64,000 nucleotides of DNA from Archangium violaceum (lineage in GTDB: Bacteria; Myxococcota; Myxococcia; Myxococcales; Myxococcaceae): the NCBI RefSeq assembly GCF_016859125.1, contig NZ_CP069338.1, positions 9,551,501 through 9,615,500 of the forward strand, read 5' to 3'. The notes beneath the pieces are model-generated. The model saw only the letters and a program-made list of their open reading frames with translations. It was not told where the DNA came from and ran no database searches. Numbering within the stretch: position 1 is the stretch's first letter; the number at the start of each line of letters is the position of its first letter. Below are positions 1-8,842 of this stretch, piece after piece. Position numbers and translations under genes: made by a program.

Positions 1-2
1 GT

Positions 3-368
3 ACGGAGGTCACGAACTTCATCCCCGCGTTTGAGGTGAAGGAGACGAAGGACTCGTACGTCTTCAAGGCGGACCTCCCTGGCATCAAGGAGGACGGGCT
101 CGACATCTCCCTCACCGGCAACCGGCTGACCATCTCCGGCCAGCGGCAGGAGGAGAAGAAGGACGAGGGCGACAGGCACTTCGTCTACGAGCGCAGCTTC
201 GGCAGCTTCTCGCGCTCCTTCACCCTGCCGGAGGGCATCGACGTGGACCACGTCCAGGCCGAGCTCAAGGACGGCGTCCTGAACGTGGTGGTGCCCAAAA
301 AGCCCGAGGTGCAGCCCAAGCGCATCCTCGTCAAGGGCCCGGGCGAGGGTGAGAAGGCGAAGGCGTAG
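3..368 (+). CDS. Hsp20/alpha-crystallin small heat shock protein (5' partial)
   Basis: ATP-independent holdase chaperone of the cytoplasm that binds unfolding proteins. The reading frame is open from base 3, so the true start lies to the left; 121 residues are visible. The alpha-crystallin domain begins at FIPAFEVKETKDSYVFKADL and reaches the conserved ELKDGVLNVVVPK strand. The C-terminal RILV resembles the IxI/V tail that docks into neighbouring subunits. The family is usually 140-170 aa, so about 20-40 residues are missing. A strong hairpin follows the stop codon. Confidence 0.93.
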   Translation, partial: TEVTNFIPAFEVKETKDSYVFKADLPGIKEDGLDISLTGNRLTISGQRQEEKKDEGDRHFVYERSFGSFSRSFTLPEGIDVDHVQAELKDGVLNVVVPKKPEVQPKRILVKGPGEGEKAKA

Positions 369-387
369 TTCGTAGGTGTTGTTCGCA

Positions 388-417
388 GAGGGGCGGGGGG
401 GATTTCTCCCGCCCCTC
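388..417 (+). terminator. Hairpin terminator after Hsp20 gene
   Basis: Perfect 10-bp arms, GAGGGGCGGG (388-397) and CCCGCCCCTC (408-417), enclose a 10-nt loop and are followed by GTTGT. The hairpin starts 20 nt after the stop codon. The U tract is weak, so termination is likely but not certain. Confidence 0.65.
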
Positions 418-433
418 GTTGTATCCGGCGGGA

Positions 434-562
434 TTACTCCCACGTGTGGTGCGTTTTCTTGCTCTTGCTCACCCGGGTGACAACGAGCTTGCCGTTGCTC
501 AGGGTCGCTTCATAGGTCGCGGACTGCCGGTCCGCCACGCCCGCGGCATGGTGCCCATACAT
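434..562 (-). CDS. Small conserved-looking ORF, 42 aa, unknown function
   Basis: A minus-strand frame reads MYGHHAAGVADRQSATYE...KSKKTHHTWE with G/C-ending codons almost throughout (GCC GCG GGC GTG GCG GAC), which looks like real coding sequence. It is a short soluble basic protein rich in His and Lys. The frame remains open upstream (IAPTLIEQHC) back to a TGA that overlaps an ATG preceded by AAGGAAAGG. Removing one A from ATGAATC would join that ATG to the frame, so the gene may be longer, or broken by a 1-nt insertion. No family is recognised. Confidence 0.4.
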   Translation of the reverse strand: MYGHHAAGVADRQSATYEATLSNGKLVVTRVSKSKKTHHTWE

Positions 563-699
563 GCAGTGTTGCTCGATGAGAGTGGGTGCGATTCATCGTG
601 CCTTTCCTTGATCCTGCAATGCTCGAACGACGCTACCGCGCTCTCGGACGCGAGCGCGAGGTCATCACCGATGCTCCAGGTAGATCAGCTCTGGAGATG

Positions 700-3528
700 T
701 CACGTCCCGGGGTGGTCGAGTGAGACGGCCCAGGGCTCGCGGCCATGTGCCTCGTCCACCGCGAAGAAGAAGAGCCGGTCTCCGACCCGTGCGAGATTGG
801 AGGGGTCGGCGGAGATGGCGCCAGGCACTGCATCCACCCACCGGTAGGTGCCGGCCGCCGTGCCGTCCGTGCGCCACAGTTCCGCACCGCCTTCCGGCTC
901 CGCGGCCGTGAAGATCACGACACCTCGGTCCTCGAGCGCGAGCGGTGTGATGAAGGCCGTCTGGTCCTCATCGAGGATGCGCATGCCGGACTCGGCGCCC
1001 GGCCAGATATCCGCCAGCCGGACGGTACCCTCGGGTGTGCCGTTCGTCACGAAGGGCTCGAAGCCGTGCGTGGCGTCATGGGCGGTGAAGAACACGGAGG
1101 TGCCGAGCTTCGTGAACTGGTGGGGGTAGCTCGACGCCGGTCCGGAGGCGAGCTCCGCGAGCAGCCGGGTGCCCTCCACCGTTCCGTCGCTCACCCAGAG
1201 CTCCGCGCCGTGCACCGCGTCTTCTCCCGAGAAATAGAGACGCCCGTTCGCCCAGGCGAGTTTGTCGATGCTGCTGAGCCCCTGGGTGATCAGCGGCACC
1301 GTGCCCGCCTCCGTCCCGTCGCTCTTCCAGAGCTGGACGAGCTGCTCCTGGGTCTTCCACGAGTACAGGTTCACCTCGAAGTAGATGGCGCCCTCTCCGG
1401 CCACCACCTCACCGACGTAGGCGTAGTCCGACTCCTCACCCGGCGTGAAGAGCTCGAGCCGCCGCGTCCCCGCTGAGGTGCCATCCGTCGTCCAGAGCGC
1501 TTTGTTCTCTTCCTCGTCCTGAGCGAAGAAGAGGATCTGGGAGCCCAGCTTCACGAGGCGGGTTTTCTCCATGATGAAGTCGCCCGACGTGTCCGAGGGG
1601 ACGAACTGCGTGGTCCCGGCTTCCGTCCCGTCGCTGCGCCAGAGCCTCACCGGCGCGTAGCTTCCCGTGGAGAAGATGAGCGCCCCACCCAGCTCGACGA
1701 GGTTGCTCACGTTGTTGTACTCACCGGGACCCGTGGCGAAATCCTTTACACGCACCGTCCCGGCCTCCGTTCCGTCCGTTTTCCAGAGCTCCGCCCGGTG
1801 GATGTCGTTGTCGGGCACGAAGAACAGCTGACTGCCCACTCGCTGGCCGGCGGTTCCTTCCGCGAAGAAGAAGTACGTCGACGCGCCCTCGAAGCGCCGG
1901 ACGCGCGACGTGCCAGCCGCCGTGCCATTGCTCCTCCAGAGCGAGGACGTCACGCCATCGTCGGATGCCAGGAAGAAGACCTGATCATTCAGGATGCCGA
2001 CATTCCTCAGGCCAACCTGGGATGACTGTGTCGCATCCGGCCTCAGCGGCTCGAGGATTCGCGTTCCCGCCACGGTTCCGTCGGTGCGCCACATTTCGAC
2101 GCCGCCGGAGAGCGGCTCGACGCGGAAGACCAGGCTGTCGCCCACGTTGATGGGATGGAGTCTGCTGGGAATGGAGTCCCCGGTGTAGCCCTCCCAGGAC
2201 TTCAGCTCCACGGTGCCCGCGGCCGTGCCATCCGTCCTGTACAGGGCGAGCACCCGTTCGCGGGGCGTGGCCTGGAAGTAGAGGTGGCCCTTCCATGCGA
2301 AGAGGTTGGTCGGTTGGGCGTCGCCCGCTCCAGGCCACAGGTCCGCCACGCGCGACGTGCCAGTGGCCGTGCCATCGCTCGTCCACAGTTCCTCGCCCGC
2401 GCTGTCGTGCGCGACGAAGAAGACCCGGTTGCCCACGGGCGTCAGGTCGTGATACCGCCAGCTATTGAAGGGCATGACCTCCACGGTTCCCTGCGGGGTT
2501 CCATCTGTCTTCCAGAGCGCCCCGAAGGTGGAGAACCTGTAGGTGGAGAAGAAGAGGGTGCCTCCCGCCGCGGCCATCCCGCCGATGTGATTCATATGGA
2601 TGGGGAACTCCAGCAGCCGGACGGTGCCCTCCGGGGTTCCGTCGGTCTTCCAGAGCTCGTTCCGTGCCTGTTCGGGTCCCGCGGCGAAGAAGACATTCGA
2701 GCCCGAGCGGGTGAACCACCGGGGCCAGCTCGACGCGGGGCCGGGGACGAGATCCTTGACCAGCACGGTCCCCGCCTCCGTTCCATCCGTCTTCCACAGC
2801 TCCATGCCGGAGGCGGCGTCATTGGCCACGAGCAGCATCACGTCACCCAGCGCCTGCGCGACCTCGATGCCGCGCCTCTCGGTGTCGTAGAGCTCCGCGG
2901 GCGGGAAGCGTTTGAGCTCCCGGGTCCCCGCCACCGTGCCGTCCGTCTTCCACAGCCCGTCATCAAAAGAGAAGAAGGCGGAGGAACCGAGCGCCGCGAT
3001 TTCACCTTGCCGCCAGCCGTGGTCATCCAGGACGCTGTCGAACTCGTGGAGGACGAGCGTCCCGGGTGTGGTTCCATCCGTCTTCCACAGGCCCAGCTTC
3101 CCGGCGAAGCTCGTGGCGCTGAAGAAGTAGGCCACGTTGCCGGCGGCGGTCAGGGCGGTGGGCCCCTGGGAACTCGACAGCAGGCCTGGGGTCAGGTCCC
3201 TCGTCAGCGTGGTGCCCGCCGCGGTGCCATTGCTGCGCCATAGCTCCAGGCCCGTCAGGTGATCCTCGAGCACCATGAGGGTCGTGCCATTGGCCAGCGT
3301 GGCGACGCCTCCCCCATAGGAGTAGGTGTCGGTGAGGATGGGCGGGAAGGGGCTCGGCAGGGTGTTGATGTCGCGTAGCAGCGTGGGGCCCGTGTTCAGT
3401 GGGAGGGCCTGGGAGGTGGGCGCAGCGGAGGAGGGAAGGGTGCCGCCATCCGGGGTGGATGGTGTGCAGCTGAGGATCGGCAACAAGGCGAGCCAGAAAC
3501 CTCGCCGAGGAAGGAAGTGGGGAGTCAT
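700..3528 (-). CDS. ELWxTDGTxxGT-repeat surface lipoprotein (942 aa)
   Basis: The start at 3528 was chosen because it is preceded by GGAGG at good spacing and gives a lipoprotein signal (MTPHFLPRRGFWLALLPILSC); the frame stays open further upstream. The mature protein is built of 17 recognisable copies of a roughly 50-residue unit with the signature (E/A)LW(K/R)(T/S)DGTxxGT, plus a degenerate last one (EPWAVSLDHPGT). Such repeats are common in secreted myxobacterial proteins and are predicted to form beta-propeller-like folds; their ligands are unknown. It is divergent from the GH3 gene, separated by about 180 bp that should carry both promoters. Several long antisense frames here are by-products of codon bias. 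Confidence 0.88.
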   Translation of the reverse strand: MTPHFLPRRGFWLALLPILSCTPSTPDGGTLPSSAAPTSQALPLNTGPTLLRDINTLPSPFPPILTDTYSYGGGVATLANGTTLMVLEDHLTGLELWRSNGTAAGTTLTRDLTPGLLSSSQGPTALTAAGNVAYFFSATSFAGKLGLWKTDGTTPGTLVLHEFDSVLDDHGWRQGEIAALGSSAFFSFDDGLWKTDGTVAGTRELKRFPPAELYDTERRGIEVAQALGDVMLLVANDAASGMELWKTDGTEAGTVLVKDLVPGPASSWPRWFTRSGSNVFFAAGPEQARNELWKTDGTPEGTVRLLEFPIHMNHIGGMAAAGGTLFFSTYRFSTFGALWKTDGTPQGTVEVMPFNSWRYHDLTPVGNRVFFVAHDSAGEELWTSDGTATGTSRVADLWPGAGDAQPTNLFAWKGHLYFQATPRERVLALYRTDGTAAGTVELKSWEGYTGDSIPSRLHPINVGDSLVFRVEPLSGGVEMWRTDGTVAGTRILEPLRPDATQSSQVGLRNVGILNDQVFFLASDDGVTSSLWRSNGTAAGTSRVRRFEGASTYFFFAEGTAGQRVGSQLFFVPDNDIHRAELWKTDGTEAGTVRVKDFATGPGEYNNVSNLVELGGALIFSTGSYAPVRLWRSDGTEAGTTQFVPSDTSGDFIMEKTRLVKLGSQILFFAQDEEENKALWTTDGTSAGTRRLELFTPGEESDYAYVGEVVAGEGAIYFEVNLYSWKTQEQLVQLWKSDGTEAGTVPLITQGLSSIDKLAWANGRLYFSGEDAVHGAELWVSDGTVEGTRLLAELASGPASSYPHQFTKLGTSVFFTAHDATHGFEPFVTNGTPEGTVRLADIWPGAESGMRILDEDQTAFITPLALEDRGVVIFTAAEPEGGAELWRTDGTAAGTYRWVDAVPGAISADPSNLARVGDRLFFFAVDEAHGREPWAVSLDHPGT

Positions 3529-3704
3529 GTCGAATTGCCTCCAGTGGGGCACATGCTCCGGTAACCGGAATGCATATGCCTCACGGTGTCGATCATTCCA
3601 TACATGACGTCGCGTGTCATCGCTCTGCCCGGCATGTTCGCGTTGCGGAAGCGCCGGTCCTCCACGTATCACCGGAGCCCAGGCTGCTGGAATCCAACAA
3701 GGCC

Positions 3705-5705
3705 ATGGGCCGGGTGATATTGGGAATGAGCGTGTCATCGTGTAGCAAGGACATCGCCGATGCTTCGGCCGCGCATCAGGTTGAGCTCGGGGGCAGGGGA
3801 GTCGGCTTCATCGTCAAGGACGGTCTGCGCTTCAAGGACCTGAACAAGAATGGTCAGGTCGAGCCCTACGAGGACTGGCGGCGGACTCCTGAAGAGCGGG
3901 CGAGGGACCTCCTCGGCCGGATGACGCTGCAGGAGAAAGCGGGCGTCATGATGCATGGAACGGCGCCCACCCAGGCGACGGAAGGCGTCACGCGTTATGA
4001 CAGGGCGCTCGCCACCCGGATGATCGCCGAGAAGGGCGTCAACAGCTTCATCACGCGACTGGACGGCGCCGCGCGGTTCCTCGCCGAGGAGAACAATGCC
4101 TTGCAGGAGATCGCGGAAGCGACGCGCCTGGGCATTCCCGCCACCATCAGCACGGACCCTCGCAATCATTTTCAGTTCACGCCTGGCGCCAGCGTCGCCG
4201 CGGGGAGCTTCTCCCAGTGGCCAGAGGTCCTGGGGTTCGCGGCCATCGGTGACGAGGCCCTGATGAGGCGCTTCGGAGACATCGCCCGGCGGGAGTACCG
4301 TGCGGTCGGCATCCAGGAAGCGCTCTCTCCGCAGGCGGACCTCGCCACCGAGCCGCGTTGGTCGCGCATCAATGGGACCTTCGGTGAGGACGCCGATCTC
4401 GCCAGGAAGCTCGTGCGGGCCTACATCGAGGGCTTCCAGAACGGCGGCGAAGGGATTGGCAGGGACAGCGTGGTGGCCGTCGTGAAGCACTGGGTGGGCT
4501 ACGGCGCCGCGAAGGATGGCTTCGACAGCCACAATGCCTACGGGAAGTACGCGGTGTTCCCGGGCAACAACTTCGAGTACCACGTCAAGCCCTTCGAGGG
4601 CGCCTTCGCCGCGAAGACCGGCGGGGTGATGCCGACCTACTCCATCCTCGAAGGGGTCACCTTGAACGGACAGCCCCTGGAGCAGGTCGGCGCGGGCTTC
4701 AACAAGCAGCTCCTGACGGACCTGTTGCGAGGCCGGTACGGTTTCGACGGAGTCATCCTCTCGGACTGGGCCATCACCAACGATTGTGATGAGGCGTGTG
4801 TGAACGGCGCGCCTCCCGGGCAGAAGCCCTCCTTCGTGGGGTTTGGAACTCCCTGGGGAGTGGAGACCCTGTCGAGGGTGGAGCGCTTCGCCAAGGGCGT
4901 GAACGCGGGGTTGGATCAGTTTGGTGGGGTCGATGATCCCGATGCGCTCGTGGCCGCGGTCAACGCCGGCCTGGTGACCGAGGCGCGCCTGGACGAGTCG
5001 GTGTACCGGATCCTGCTGCAGAAGTTCCAACAAGGTTTGTTCGAGAACCCGTACGTCGATGTGGAAGGAGCGGGTGAGGTGGTGGGGAGCTCCGCCTTCC
5101 AGGAAGAGGCGACGGAGGCCCAGCGGCGCTCACTCGTCCTGCTGGAAAACAAGAACGAGATCCTCCCCCTGAAAGCCAACATCCGGAAGGTCTACCTCCA
5201 TGGCATCGAAGGTGCGGTTGCCGCCAGATATGGTCTGACGGTCGTCGGCACCCCCGAGGAAGCGGACGTCGCGATCATCCGGACCGAGGCCCCGTTCGAA
5301 ACCCTCCATCCCCAGTACGTGTTCGGACTCCGGCAGCATGAAGGAAACCTCGCCTTCGAGGATGGCAACGCCGACTATGAGATCATCAAGAGCGTGAGCG
5401 CCAAGGTGCCGACCCTCGTCACGGTCTACCTGGATCGCCCGGCGATCCTGACGAACGTGAAGGACAAGGTCAGCGCCCTCCTCGGTAACTTCGGCGTGAG
5501 CGATTCCGCGCTGTTCGACGTCTTGACGGGCAAGGCCGAGCCACGAGGCAAGCTGCCCTTCGAGTTGCCCTCCTCGATGGCGGAGGTGGAGGCCCGGCGG
5601 TCGGACATGCCGCACGACACGGCCCATCCGCTGTACCCCGTGTTCTTCGGGCTGGGTTACCGAGGTAGAAGGGACTCTCTCCCTCTCCAAGGTGAAGACA
5701 CATGA
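3705..5705 (+). CDS. Glycoside hydrolase family 3 (beta-glucosidase-like)
   Basis: Hydrolyses terminal beta-glycosidic bonds, probably outside the cytoplasm. The (beta/alpha)8 domain shows the conserved substrate-binding K261-H262 pair (VVKHWVGYG) and the nucleophile Asp354 in ILSDWA; the C-terminal alpha/beta sandwich ends in FFGLGYRG. With the 3705 ATG the protein is 666 aa and starts MGRVILGMSVSSC, a weak lipoprotein-like signal. The frame is open back to 3570, and ATG 3726 is another option, so the start is uncertain. It overlaps the next gene by ATGA, so a two-enzyme glucan-degrading operon is likely. Substrate specificity cannot be read from the sequence. Confidence 0.85.
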   Translation: MGRVILGMSVSSCSKDIADASAAHQVELGGRGVGFIVKDGLRFKDLNKNGQVEPYEDWRRTPEERARDLLGRMTLQEKAGVMMHGTAPTQATEGVTRYDRALATRMIAEKGVNSFITRLDGAARFLAEENNALQEIAEATRLGIPATISTDPRNHFQFTPGASVAAGSFSQWPEVLGFAAIGDEALMRRFGDIARREYRAVGIQEALSPQADLATEPRWSRINGTFGEDADLARKLVRAYIEGFQNGGEGIGRDSVVAVVKHWVGYGAAKDGFDSHNAYGKYAVFPGNNFEYHVKPFEGAFAAKTGGVMPTYSILEGVTLNGQPLEQVGAGFNKQLLTDLLRGRYGFDGVILSDWAITNDCDEACVNGAPPGQKPSFVGFGTPWGVETLSRVERFAKGVNAGLDQFGGVDDPDALVAAVNAGLVTEARLDESVYRILLQKFQQGLFENPYVDVEGAGEVVGSSAFQEEATEAQRRSLVLLENKNEILPLKANIRKVYLHGIEGAVAARYGLTVVGTPEEADVAIIRTEAPFETLHPQYVFGLRQHEGNLAFEDGNADYEIIKSVSAKVPTLVTVYLDRPAILTNVKDKVSALLGNFGVSDSALFDVLTGKAEPRGKLPFELPSSMAEVEARRSDMPHDTAHPLYPVFFGLGYRGRRDSLPLQGEDT

Positions 5706-6613
5706 GGCGTCTGGTCGCTCCCTCATTCATCGCTGTCCTCCTGCTGCTGGGTTGTGGTGCGAGCACGTCGGGCACGGGGGCCTTGCCCTCGTCTGATGCG
5801 GGTACCCCTGACTCGGGCACCCCGACGTCTCTTCCCACCAAGAGCGCCAAACGGGGGATTGCCTTCGACCTCGCGACTCCGGAGGACCTCGCTGCCGTCG
5901 CCCCAGGGGTGAGCTGGTGGTACAACTGGAGCCCTCGGCCCCATTCGAATGTGCCCGCAGACTACCGGACGCGCTACGGGATGGACTTCATCCCCATGCT
6001 GTGGAACGGGGACTTCGACAGCGCGAGCATCGAGGCCTTCCTCGAGGCCAATCCAGACATCAAGTACCTGCTGCTCCTCAACGAGCCCAACCTCACCGAC
6101 CAGGCCAACATGTCGCCCCAGGACGCGGCACGGCTGTGGCCCAGGTACGAGAGCGTCGCCGAGAAGACGGGGGTCAAGCTGGTCGGGCCCGCGATGAATT
6201 GGGGCACCTATCCGGGTTACTCGGACCCGGTTGTCTGGCTCGATGCGTTCTACGCGACCTACCGCGCGGCGAACGGGAATCGCGATCCCCGCATCGATTA
6301 CCTCGCGTTTCACTGGTATGACTATGGGCTCGCGGGTCAGCTGGACCGGCTGAAGAAGTATGGCAAGCAGTTCTGGGTCACGGAATTCGCCAACTGCCAT
6401 AGCCAGCAGGACGGCGCGCAGATCGACTCGGTCGCCAGGCAGAAGGCCCAGATGACGGAGATGGTGGCGGTCTGCGAGAACCGTGAAGACGTGTTCCGCT
6501 ACGCCTGGTTCACGGGACGGTGGCAGAACGACCCGTGCTTCGCGAGCCTGTTGGGCGCTCCGGGCGCCGTGACGGAGCTGGGCGCCCATTACCTCTCCCT
6601 GCCTTTCCGCTGA
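5702..6613 (+). CDS. GH128-like (Asl1-type) glycoside hydrolase lipoprotein
   Basis: 303 aa. The signal peptide has a lipobox (LLLGC, Cys18) followed by an S/T/D/G-rich linker to residue 48. The catalytic core has two carboxylates in typical places: Glu128 in LLLLNEPN as acid/base and Glu228 in FWVTEFAN as nucleophile. The family is best known for beta-1,3-glucanases, fitting a predator of fungi or a user of yeast cell walls, but specificity here is inferred. It is translationally coupled (ATGA, 5702-5705) to the GH3 gene, which could finish hydrolysis of the released oligosaccharides. Its 3' end overlaps the convergent MFS gene by 25 bp. Confidence 0.82.
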   Translation: MRRLVAPSFIAVLLLLGCGASTSGTGALPSSDAGTPDSGTPTSLPTKSAKRGIAFDLATPEDLAAVAPGVSWWYNWSPRPHSNVPADYRTRYGMDFIPMLWNGDFDSASIEAFLEANPDIKYLLLLNEPNLTDQANMSPQDAARLWPRYESVAEKTGVKLVGPAMNWGTYPGYSDPVVWLDAFYATYRAANGNRDPRIDYLAFHWYDYGLAGQLDRLKKYGKQFWVTEFANCHSQQDGAQIDSVARQKAQMTEMVAVCENREDVFRYAWFTGRWQNDPCFASLLGAPGAVTELGAHYLSLPFR

Positions 6614-7749
6614 CGCGCGGCGGGGACTCGCTCACCCCGGTGGGCCGCTACGGCGGCCAGCAGTACCCCCAGCGGCTGGGCGAGCAGGACGAGCAGGGCC
6701 GCGAAGAGTCCGGGGCCGTTCGCCACCGCGCCGACGAGCAGCGGCAACGTCAGCTCCAACGCGCCGAACAAGGAGCCCGCCGCGAGCACCACGTTGGGCC
6801 TCTCCGGCATGGCCGCGAAGGCCCTCGCCCGCAGCAGCGGGTAGTGGGCGGTCGCGAACAGCCCGGCCACTCCGAGCGCCAACGCGCTGGTGAGCCAGGT
6901 GGTCGCCGCCAGCCAGGCCGAGTAGCCAAGGGCACAGCCCAGGCCCGAGATGGCCAGGAGCGTGGACGGACGGAAGCGCGACGCGACCCGCTCGAGCAGC
7001 ACCGCCCCGAGTATTCCGCCCAGCACCGCGGCGGAGAGAATGGCGGCCCGCTCGGTGGCGTTCGCGCCCAGGCGCTCGGACAGGAAGAGCGCTCCGAAGG
7101 CGACCAGCACCTCGTCCATCAGGCCGCACAGCACCACGATCACCGACCAGGCCACGAGCGGCGGACTGCGCACGGCGGCGCGCAGGGTCTCGAGCACGGG
7201 TACTTCCTGCTCTTCGCTCGTGCCATCCCCGGTGCCGGGGGCGCGGAGCGCGACCGCCGCCTGCAACGCCGCGAGCACCCCCACCGCGATCAGCGCGCCC
7301 CTCCAGCCCGTGCCCAGCGCCACCGAAACGGCCAGCGCGGCGGGGGCCAACAGGTCCCCGACGAGCCCGAGCAACCCCCAGCGTGCGAGCACCGCCTCGC
7401 TCCGCTTCGGGTCCGCGGAGACGAGCGCGGCCTGGGCCAGATTGACGCCGAGGCCGCTCGCCGGGCCATAGAGCACCAGCGCCGCCAGGAGCAGCCAGTA
7501 CGAGGGTGCGAGCGCCGCCGCCAGGGTGGTCACCGCCATCAGTGCCAGGCCCGCCACCCGCATCGGCCGCTCACGACGGCCATGTGCCATCGCGAGCAGC
7601 GGTGGCTCGAGCACCGCGCCGAGTACCTGGAAGGCGAACAGGGTCCAGCCCGCCGCCTGGGCAGGCGTCAGTCCGAACGCGCCGAGGAGCTCGGGTGCAC
7701 CGGAGGGCACCACGCCCGTCGCGAGCTCATCGGTGAACGCCACCGCCAA
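6589..7749 (-). CDS. Major facilitator superfamily transporter
   Basis: About 386 aa with 11-12 hydrophobic segments (for example WLLLAALVLYGPASGLG) and short Arg-rich cytoplasmic loops (GRRERPMR), typical of a small MFS permease. The substrate is not evident. The frame opens only after a TGA at 7780-7782, and no ATG precedes TDELATG; possible starts are CTG 7752, TTG 7749 or GTG 7743. An out-of-frame ATG at 7783 lies just upstream, so a small indel at the start is possible. It is convergent with the GH128 gene. Confidence 0.75.
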   Translation of the reverse strand: MAVAFTDELATGVVPSGAPELLGAFGLTPAQAAGWTLFAFQVLGAVLEPPLLAMAHGRRERPMRVAGLALMAVTTLAAALAPSYWLLLAALVLYGPASGLGVNLAQAALVSADPKRSEAVLARWGLLGLVGDLLAPAALAVSVALGTGWRGALIAVGVLAALQAAVALRAPGTGDGTSEEQEVPVLETLRAAVRSPPLVAWSVIVVLCGLMDEVLVAFGALFLSERLGANATERAAILSAAVLGGILGAVLLERVASRFRPSTLLAISGLGCALGYSAWLAATTWLTSALALGVAGLFATAHYPLLRARAFAAMPERPNVVLAAGSLFGALELTLPLLVGAVANGPGLFAALLVLLAQPLGVLLAAVAAHRGERVPAARQRKGRER

Positions 7750-8003
7750 CAGGGCAGCCGACCACCGACGTCGTACCGGTCATGGGGGAGATGTCTGCTT
7801 TGTCATGGGCATCCGTTAACCGCTCACTTCCGAGATTGCCACCGGAACTCCTGCCGCGAAGCTCGTCGCCACGCAGGGCCTATGTCCTGGGTGCCGGTTG
7901 CTTGTTCCATGTCTGGAAGGTCTTGGGCGGCGCAGGGGGATGTGCACCCGATTTTTTACTGGAGAGGGGAGACCCGTGCCCCCGTTTCCCGGTGCTACTC
8001 CGC

Positions 8004-8025
8004 CCAAGTGCTTGAAAACACTTGG
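8004..8025. promoter_or_regulatory. Perfect inverted repeat CCAAGTG-N8-CACTTGG
   Basis: Seven-base arms (8004-8010 and 8019-8025) are separated by CTTGAAAA. The shape suits a dimeric regulator site, but no gene starts close by on either strand, so its role is open. Confidence 0.35.
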
Positions 8026-8096
8026 TCCGTGTCTCGGGTCCAAGCCTGGCACGTGCCCTGCTATGAGGTCTCATGGCAGCACGGGGCGGTACGGGT

Positions 8097-8285
8097 GGCG
8101 GGTAGGTCGGGGCAGTACGGGGCAGTGGCGGTAAGGGCGGCGGGTAGGTCGGGGCGGTACGGGGCAGTGGCGGTAAGGGCGGCGGGTAGGTCGGGGCAGT
8201 ACGGGGGGGCGGGTAGGTCGGGGCAGTAGGGGCAGTGGCAGTAGGGGCAGTGGCAGTAGGGGCGGCGGGTAGGTCGGGGCAGTAC
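8097..8285 (+). repeat. G-rich tandem repeat with five copies of GGCGGGTAGGTCGGGGC
   Basis: The 17-base core begins at 8097, 8139, 8181, 8208 and 8264. The first three units are 42 bp apart and near-identical, each followed by (A/G)GTAC and GGGGCAGTGGCGGTAAGG. The last two intervals are 27 and 56 bp and contain a secondary GGCAGTGGCAGTAGG repeat. All clustered G runs lie on the plus strand, so the block could form G-quadruplexes. It is a minisatellite, not a CRISPR: the spacers are themselves repetitive. Confidence 0.85.
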
Positions 8286-8428
8286 GCCAGTCAGAGCAGG
8301 GCAGTCGGGCCTGCTTCAGTCCGGACGGCTCGGGCGTGAGGGATGGGGATGGAGGGAGCCGGTCCTCGGCGGAGGAGTACTTTCGCGAGGGCCGGTTCGC
8401 CTCATCCGGGAAGCGGGTTGATTGCTGA

Positions 8429-8611
8429 CATGCACCCCATTCCCAGATTCGCGTACCGCTCGGTCAGACATTTCTTCTTCGGTTATGTCTTGTTAATGGA
8501 AGGTCGCTCGAGAACAGCGACCCGGTGCTCAGGTTCACGCTGAGTCCCTCTGGTTTCTTCTCCAAGAATCCCGCGCTGGATGTCCTGGACACGAAACCGG
8601 GCCTCCCCTGA
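8429..8611 (+). pseudogene. Orphan 3' fragment of a coding sequence
   Basis: The frame is open from 8429 to the TGA at 8609-8611 without an ATG. From about 8504 the codons almost all end in G or C (TCG CTC GAG AAC AGC GAC CCG GTG CTC), giving SLENSDPVLRFTLSPSGFF and then SKNPALDVLDTKPGLP. This is the bias of genuine local genes, yet no start or upstream body exists, so it is probably the C-terminal stub of a deleted gene. The family is not recognised. Confidence 0.4.
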
Positions 8612-8842
8612 TTCGAAGTGTAGGAGCCGCGAGGCATCTGGCGCCCGCTGTCGCACCCCGGAGCGACAACGCTCTCTTGATGGATAAGACTCGGGACGCG
8701 GAAATGATTCGCATCCGGGAATGGGCTCACGGTTGGAAGCGCCATGGAAGCAAGGAGGCAAGGGAAACGATCCATGAGGCGGCCAGAGGCGCTACAATGG
8801 TTCCGTTTCCAACCATCCCCCCCCTTCAGGTTCGGTTTATTC

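Larger units (their letters stand above)
7784..8428. other. Intergenic region with inverted repeats and G-rich tandem repeats
   Basis: No supported gene. It contains a perfect inverted repeat CCAAGTG/CACTTGG (8004-8025), a 10-bp palindrome GGCACGTGCC (8048-8057) and the tandem repeat at 8097-8285. Frames that are open here are interrupted or lack coding bias. Confidence 0.6.

Noticed and set aside
3735-5033. A 432-codon minus-strand frame opposite the GH3 gene
   Set aside because: The plus strand has all GH3 motifs; the antisense product has no recognisable domain and its start lies inside the hydrolase.
8097-8285. CRISPR array
   Set aside because: Repeat spacing is irregular (42, 42, 27, 56 bp), the spacers are copies of each other and no cas gene is near.
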